This document shows, piece after piece, positions 1 through 5,400 of a stretch of DNA of 7,478 nt. Position numbers and translations under genes: made by a program. The stretch comes from CALGLS01 sp047626155 (lineage in GTDB: Bacteria > Bacteroidota > Bacteroidia > Chitinophagales > Saprospiraceae), in the NCBI GenBank assembly GCA_047626155.1, contig JBLHRR010000207.1, forward strand, positions 1 through 7,478, read 5' to 3'. The notes beneath the pieces are model-generated. The model searched no databases, was not told the origin of the DNA, and saw nothing but the letters and a program-made list of their open reading frames with translations. Numbering within the stretch: position 1 is the stretch's first letter; the number at the start of each line of letters is the position of its first letter.

Positions 1-848
1 GAAGTCAATTCAATTGCAAATCTAAGTAATTATAGCTCATTAACAAATCCAGTGGAACTCCTGCTATTACTTCGCATACCCTTAAGTCCCTAAAGAGAAA
101 TCCGCCCAGAATCAAAACATAAGCAACCTGTATCATTCTGTAATAATTAAGACCCGATAATGGCTCCTTATCCATCAAAGTATAATTGATAATTTGACTG
201 GTAGTTCCTCGTCCTTCCTTTTGAGCAAGCGGTTCAAAATCTCTTCCATTAGCAGACCGTTCAATCAGGAAGTAGTCATTAGCAGTAGACCATTCCAATG
301 CTACTTCCTTTTGTTGCTTTTTGCCTGTAAAGGAAATCAATTCAACAGGCAAGCCTCCACTGATGATGAGGCCATAATCTTCCGTCTCACTAAAACTGGT
401 ATAATAACAAGGATCAGGTGGAGCTGTTAAATACTTCTATCTTACTCTTAGGGTAGTTAGTCCATTACTCCCTGTCGCGGGTAAGGTTATTGATCCAGAA
501 ATGCTTGACCCAGCGGCAGAACTAGTATATAACAATTCACCCGCATCTTCAAAGTCTCCATCTATATTTAGGTCGTCCATTGAAATCCCTCCCGTTCCAC
601 CATCCATTCTAACAATATGTACTCTTATCGGCAAACCGGTGGTTCCTGTATTTCTGGTAGTTACCATTTTATCAACTACATCCAGCGTGTAACGCATTTG
701 AGCTTCGGTCTTTGCTGGTGTTCCACAACGGTAGGTTGTTTCTAATGTAGTCGTTTCCGCCGTGGCGCTGACTTTCTTTATCTGCTGTTGACTATAGCTC
801 ATCATACTAAAAGACAACGAAAGGCAAAAGGCAATATGATATTATCAT
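1..848 (-). pseudogene. Decayed T9SS-secreted metalloprotease (M43/pappalysin-like) remnant with GEVED domain
   Basis: One reading frame is open from about 844 to 5 except for a single TAG at 437-439. Both halves share this frame (codon starts 439 and 352 differ by 29 codons). In order it encodes a signal-peptide-like core (HIAFCLSLSFSMMSYSQ, about 835-785), a CGTP motif, a region like the start of Bacteroidota M43 proteases (LPIRVHIVRMDGGTGGIS, 634-578), then at once the back half of a GEVED domain (DGDFEDAGE; after the TAG, KYLTAPPDPCYYTSFSETEDY), and an LPVEL...NYYRMIQV domain (352-125) of the kind that precedes T9SS sorting domains. The expected catalytic domain with its HExxH zinc site is absent. 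After 125 the frame changes: FDSGRISL then a stop at 90-92 then GLKG reads in another frame. No ATG precedes the signal core in frame; an ATG at 848-846 is one base out of frame. The family call is from recalled motif style. That the gene is broken is seen directly; the left end may continue outside the window. Confidence 0.72.
437..439 (-). other. In-frame premature TAG inside the GEVED domain
   Basis: The stop falls between LRVR and KYLTAPPDPC, in the middle of a motif that is normally continuous in GEVED domains (RVR-x-KY...C...GEVEDY). Reading resumes in the same frame for 144 codons. Both intact genes here (at 1115-1117 and 2498-2500) end with TAG after canonical C-termini, so TAG is a true stop in this genome and recoding is unlikely. 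Confidence 0.8.
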
Positions 849-864
849 CAAGTTTGAACTTGAT
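847..864. repeat. 18-bp near-perfect palindrome at the 5' end of the protease remnant
   Basis: ATCAAGTT TG AACTTGAT has two perfect 8-bp arms with a 2-base centre. A smaller palindrome, ATGATA T TATCAT (836-848), abuts and overlaps it. The position, just upstream of where the remnant's start should be, would suit an operator. No regulator is encoded in the window, and in AT-rich DNA it may be chance. Confidence 0.4.
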
Positions 865-1114
865 ATATTTCTCAAATTGGCTATGTCTTAAAAGGACATC
901 GCTATTGACCACCGAAGATGGATACCGATAAAATTTTGTGTAAAAAGGATGGGTAATAGGAAGCGGCTGACCACTGTGGCCCTTTGGCAAATTTTGGAAT
1001 TATGCCTTAACGCTGAAGTATGGCACTCAATGGCCATCTTAAAATATTATTTTGAAATAAGAACTATTTTCTTACTATATAAAAAGTCAATAACTATAAC
1101 GACCTACTATTATC
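849..1114. other. Intergenic region, no gene seen
   Basis: Between the protease remnant and the porP/sprF-like stop I see no open frame with recognisable protein character. The short frames here have mixed composition and no domain, signal or start context. The part next to the stop (1041-1114) is very AT-rich. I found no exact Bacteroidota promoter motif (TAnnTTTG) on the minus strand ahead of the remnant. Confidence 0.5.
1058..1074 (-). terminator. Weak candidate terminator after the porP/sprF-like gene
   Basis: On the minus strand TAAGAA-AATAG-TTCTTA forms a 6-bp, AT-only stem with a 5-base loop, followed by TTTCAAAATAATATTTT. It lies 40 bases past the TAG stop. The stem is too weak to be convincing by itself, but it is the only hairpin close to the gene end. 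Confidence 0.2.
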
Positions 1115-2128
1115 CTAAAAATAACGAGGTGTGATTACTTTGTTAGAAGAGTAATTGAAATCGTAACCAACCATCACTTCAAAAGACCCGTTTACATAAG
1201 TTCTCAGTTTATTAATGGTATAATCATAAGAGGCTCCGATTCTTAATCCGTTTTGAAGATAGTAGCTTGCCCAAATATCAACGGAATCAAAGGAACTGTT
1301 TCCTCCGAGTTCTCGCGGCTTTAAAGCGGTTCGAAAAGAAGCACCAAGCCAAAGGGCTTCATAGAATAAGAATCCGGCGTCAATATCGATTTCAGTAGGA
1401 GCGCCTATAGCATTTAAAGATGTTGCATCCGTTGTAAAATCACTTAACAAGCCGACACTTTTGATTAAGATGGAAGGTTTAAAATATATAGCTTCCCCCT
1501 TAATCGGCCAGGCCGCTCCAGCTGCAACAAAGTAATGTCGATACGTTTTTGCATTTCGCTGTCCCTCAATCAAGCCTGCTCCATCATTCAAATCATTCTC
1601 TATTAAATTAGGAACAGAAACGCCCACATAATAAGTCTTCGTATAATAAAATGCGCCAGTACCTACATTAAATAACCAACGGCTTCCTCCTTGTTCATCA
1701 AAAGAAGGATCATTAAATCGTGGATCTTTATATTTTAGCAGGCTAAAGTCAGTTCGATAATTTTTTCCACTAGCTTGAATACCGATAGACAATTTCCCAC
1801 TCGCAAAAGGAATTCGATATGCATATACCCCAGTAAGATTGGTAGTCCCTGTAGCACCTATCTTGTCATTTACGATGCTTAAGCCCAAGCCAACTCGCTC
1901 TTTAAAGGGGCAATGGATAGAAACAGATTGAGTCACAGGACCACCATCTATCCCCCACCATTGGTTTCTGTAAAGGGCCCGCAATGTTAAATATTCTGGA
2001 GAACCCGCAACAGCTGGATTATAGGCCAAGCTATTAAACATGTATTTGGTATACATCGGATCTTGCTGTGCAGTAGCGATCACAGATAGGCCCAAAAAAA
2101 GGCAAAAGACCAGTGGAAATTTTCTCAT
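1115..2128 (-). CDS. PorP/SprF family type IX secretion outer-membrane protein
   Basis: Encodes 337 residues from the ATG at 2128. Residues 1-20 are a clear signal peptide (MRKF, hydrophobic core, cleavage likely after ATA). The mature protein opens with QQDPMYTKYMFNSLAYNPA (21-39), the hallmark of the PorP/SprF family. YRNQW (53-57) and a C-terminal ITPRYF are further family signs, and alternating aromatic/polar stretches suit outer-membrane beta strands. Length is typical, so the gene looks intact. Family members are thought to act with the T9SS at the outer membrane; SprF is specifically needed to export SprB in Flavobacterium johnsoniae. The gene lies downstream of the giant CHU_C protein in the same order as sprB-sprF, so it is probably that protein's dedicated partner (inference). 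Start choice: the ATG at 2128 gives the cleanest signal peptide but has only A-rich sequence upstream. An ATG at 2152 adds eight residues and has AAGGA seven bases upstream. The frame also continues to 2173. Confidence 0.93.
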   Translation of the reverse strand: MRKFPLVFCLFLGLSVIATAQQDPMYTKYMFNSLAYNPAVAGSPEYLTLRALYRNQWWGIDGGPVTQSVSIHCPFKERVGLGLSIVNDKIGATGTTNLTGVYAYRIPFASGKLSIGIQASGKNYRTDFSLLKYKDPRFNDPSFDEQGGSRWLFNVGTGAFYYTKTYYVGVSVPNLIENDLNDGAGLIEGQRNAKTYRHYFVAAGAAWPIKGEAIYFKPSILIKSVGLLSDFTTDATSLNAIGAPTEIDIDAGFLFYEALWLGASFRTALKPRELGGNSSFDSVDIWASYYLQNGLRIGASYDYTINKLRTYVNGSFEVMVGYDFNYSSNKVITPRYF

Positions 2129-2150
2129 ACTTGTTTGTTTTTGTAACACC

Positions 2151-2186
2151 ATGATATGATCCTTACAAATCATTTAATCATATCAT
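2151..2186 (-). promoter_or_regulatory. Stem-loop over the 5' leader and possible ribosome site of the porP/sprF-like gene
   Basis: ATGATATGAT (2151-2160) and ATCATATCAT (2177-2186) are perfect 10-bp inverted arms around a 16-base loop. In the minus-strand transcript the 3' arm ends within the upstream ATG (2152-2150), and AAGGA (2164-2160), a Shine-Dalgarno-like run seven bases before that ATG, sits at the loop/arm boundary. Folding would partly hide this start while leaving the ATG at 2128 free, so it could set start choice or translation level. The symmetry is seen directly; the role is inferred. Confidence 0.4.
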
Positions 2187-2497
2187 TTATCTTTCACAAG
2201 CTGCTTACGAAATTACACTGGACTCAAAATGCTATTAGTCAATAGATTAAAAATAAGCATTTTACACCATGTATTATTCGGTCGCTTTCTGCAAAAGATA
2301 ACATACAAAAAGTCAAAAATCATGCCCTCGGAGAGGGGGAAAGTATTGGAGATGATGGAAAGGTTGTCAGCCTTTTATGGTTGAGGAACTGAGCAAGCCC
2401 CCCCTAGCTCTGTGCTCCCCAATCTAAAGACTGTTCTTAAGTATTTTACAGAGGGGAAGTTAGTAGTTAAAATCCCCTCTCATTTTATTCTTTACAT
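2187..2497. other. Intergenic region between adhesin and porP/sprF-like gene
   Basis: No coding frame of credible composition is visible. The region holds a C7 run (2398-2404), a purine-rich stretch (2331-2359) and the hairpin at 2450-2480. On the minus strand I found no exact match to the Bacteroidota promoter consensus (TTTG plus TAnnTTTG); the nearest is TATCTTTTG (2300-2292), which has an extra base and no correctly spaced TTTG. The porP/sprF-like gene may therefore be expressed by read-through from the adhesin or from a promoter I cannot recognise. Confidence 0.5.
2450..2480 (-). terminator. Hairpin 17 bases after the giant adhesin stop; candidate terminator or attenuator
   Basis: AGAGGGGA (2450-2457) and TCCCCTCT (2473-2480) pair perfectly over 8 bp with a 15-base loop. 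It starts 17 bases after the TAG stop at 2498. On the minus strand the sequence after the stem is TGTAAAATACTT, which lacks a U-tract. The T-rich flank (CATTTTATTCTTT) is on the other side, as for a plus-strand terminator, but no plus-strand gene feeds it. It could be a weak or factor-assisted terminator allowing read-through, or an mRNA 3'-end stabiliser. Confidence 0.4.
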
Positions 2498-5400
2498 CTA
2501 TCGATGCAATTGGACATAACCAGAATACTGTCGTCCTTCTCCATCTTCAATGTAGTAAAAATAGGTACCGTCCGGTAGATCTTTGCCTTTCCAAGTTCCT
2601 GCCCAAGGATCATCATTTCGATATCCTTTTTTCAGATAGACTTCATTACCCCAACGGTTATATACCCGGACTTCATTATTCGGAAAATTATTGATCCCCA
2701 AAATAGTAAAGCCATCATTTACACCATCTTCATTTGGAGAGAAGCCAGAGTAAATGGTTAATTCATCACAATATACGTCAATAAATACAGTTGCGGTACC
2801 TGTTCCACTAGAAGTTAACAAAACATATGTAAAACTATCTAATGCCCCACAAAATTCTGCATTCGGAATATAACTTATTGTGAGATCAGGATTGACAACG
2901 GCGATTCCATATATAGGATCGATCAGAATTGTTACTCCCGAAAGTGTACCATTTAGCGTATCGTTTCCAACCACATCGATAATCGTTGCCGTATTAATGA
3001 GGCCTGTAGTATCGTCATCCACAGCGATTGGTCCAATACCATCTGGGTCCAAAGTAGTTTCAACAATCAGTATGGTCGTGTCACAATAACCGAATTCATC
3101 ACAGATTTCATAACAAGCTGTATCCACGCCGAGATCGACTCCAGTATATAAAATACAGATCGTATCCGACTGTGTACTGAACAGAACAAAATCACCCGAT
3201 TCTCCTGGACAGAGATTATTAATCGTATAAAACTCACCCGGTATTTCAGAAACATCTAAACAGATCGTATCCGTATCTGTAAGAATAACCGTCAGAGGAA
3301 TCGTATCAATTGTTGGCGGCACTACATCTATAATTACGTAGAGCGTATCACAATTTCCGAGATCATCACAGAAGGCATAACAGGCTGTGTCCTGACCGAT
3401 TTCCAAACCGGTGAATTCAAAACAAGCTAAGGAATCCAAAAGGAAAATATCTGCATTGACTTCATAGAAATTAGTATCTGCGCAGAAGTTGTAAATGGTG
3501 TCTAGGTTACCTGATAGATAAGCGATGTCAATACAAAAGGTATCTGTAAAGCCATTCAAAACATCCAGATAAATTGTATCGGGTAACCCTTCTGTCAGAC
3601 ATTGTACGACTACATTTATCGTATCCAAACAACCAACAATGGTATCCGATACTATCAATTCGTGTGAACCAATTGAGAGGCTTAAGCCAACTCCACTGGG
3701 GACTAATTGTAATTGTACGAAAACGATTGGGAGTGGTGTTCCGAGTTGAGTCACCTCCATATCCCCATACACATTTCCAGAAGCACCTCCTGTAATAAAG
3801 ATGCCATTCGTAACTTCCCAGTTTCCACCCGGGTCAACATTGTTCATCCAGAATACCAGTTGGTCAAGACTACTAAAGAAACCGAGGAAGTTCGGCACTC
3901 CGTTTACCATCCAACTTTGTACGGTATAAGTTCCAAAGGTATTAAAGTCAGTAGTCTGGTAAGAATAAAGGGTATCGAAATTACAACCTAACAGTGTTCC
4001 TCCGTAAGGCAGTCCATTATCTGTAAAGACATAGTTATTGACATTTGAGACAGGTATGTCTAAACATATTTGTCCATCCTCATCACAATTAAAAGTAAAG
4101 AGCAATCCTGGCCCTGAGTATTCATTACAAGCTACACAGGCTATTTCGATATTAACTGTATCTATACAACCAGAAAATGTATCTGTGAAAACGACCTCAT
4201 GAATACCTGGCGCCAATCCAATAGAATTGCCATTTGGAATTTCTGAAATATTTATATCATAAACCCCAACCGGGCCTCCAAGTTGAGAGATAACAATTTC
4301 GCCGTACATATTATTAAAGTCTCCTCCAAAAATGAAGGTTCCATTATCTAATACCCAGTTTCCGGCCGGATCCCAAACGTTCATCGAATCAACCAATTGC
4401 TGGAGATTGTCAAACAGTGGTAAAGAGAATATTAATCCATTGACCATCCAACTATCCAAGGTGTAGCTTCCATTACTAAAGGCCACTCCAGGGTAGAAAG
4501 AGAGTGTATCCAAATCACAGCCCTGGAAGCCTTCGGTATAAAGATCTCCGTTATCAGTTATCAAATAGTTGTCTAGGTTACCCATTGGAATATCGGTACA
4601 GACATGCGTAAATTCATCACAGATTTCCGTCTCAATGATCGACGGCCCAGAATAAATTTCAGGACACTGATTACAAATGACTTCTACAAAAATAGTATCC
4701 GTACATCCTGTGCTTATTTCTATCATAACAATTTCGTGATAACCCGTATCTACTGCCATCAAAGTTCCTACAGGAATATTCACTGTACCCAAAGCAAAGG
4801 TATTTGTAAATGAAATGTTAGTAGGGATATGCGTTATATCCAAGAAGCCATAAGTATTCGCACTAAAACCTCCTTGTACATTTCCATCTACATTGAGGAA
4901 CCAGCCACCTGCTGGGTCCCAGATATTCATCTGTGCAACCAGCTGAGCGAGGTCAGCAAAGCTAGCGAGGTTAAACATCGTTCCATTCACTATCCAGGAA
5001 TCTAAAGCGTATGGTCCGGATGGAAATTGGTTAGTCAGAGACTGTAAGGAGTATGTTGAAATCATTTGGAAATCACAACCCTGGAAACCTCCAGCATATG
5101 GAATTCCATTATCCATAAAGCTATACATGCCAATATCTGTTATCGAAACTGGCAGGCAGAAACTAGATCCTAAATCACAATCAAAGGTTGAAGTAGAAAC
5201 TGAATCCAGTCCGGTCAATCCAAAACATGGAGGCGTGACAGTTACAAAAATACAAGTGGTATCAATCAGGCCATTGTCATTAGCAAGGACGTAAAGTGTA
5301 TCTAGATTCTGTCCTATATTTCCAGTAGAGCTATAGAATAAACAACCTGCTGGATCTAAGGACCAGAAACCGTTAGGTGATGAACCTGCCAAACCGCCAC

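Noticed and set aside
350..352. Separate small protein starting at 352
   Set aside because: The start would be TTG within the LPVEL motif; the frame is continuous back to the TAG at 437 and, across it, with the upstream half.
437..439. TAG recoding or stop-codon reassignment
   Set aside because: Both intact genes end in TAG after canonical C-termini, and the broken gene carries other lesions.
802..990. Minus-strand 62-residue open frame
   Set aside because: It overlaps the signal-peptide region of the protease remnant in another frame, shows no domain, and has no conserved character.
949..1134. Plus-strand 61-residue open frame over the porP/sprF-like 3' end
   Set aside because: AT-rich chance frame, antisense to a gene end, with no ribosome site or recognisable feature.
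2398..2404. C7 run as a phase-variation tract
   Set aside because: It is short, lies in non-coding sequence and is not placed between recognisable promoter elements.
2450..2495. Plus-strand intrinsic terminator (hairpin followed by T-rich CATTTTATTCTTT)
   Set aside because: The shape fits a plus-strand terminator, but no plus-strand gene lies upstream, so it is listed only as a hairpin of the minus-strand transcript.
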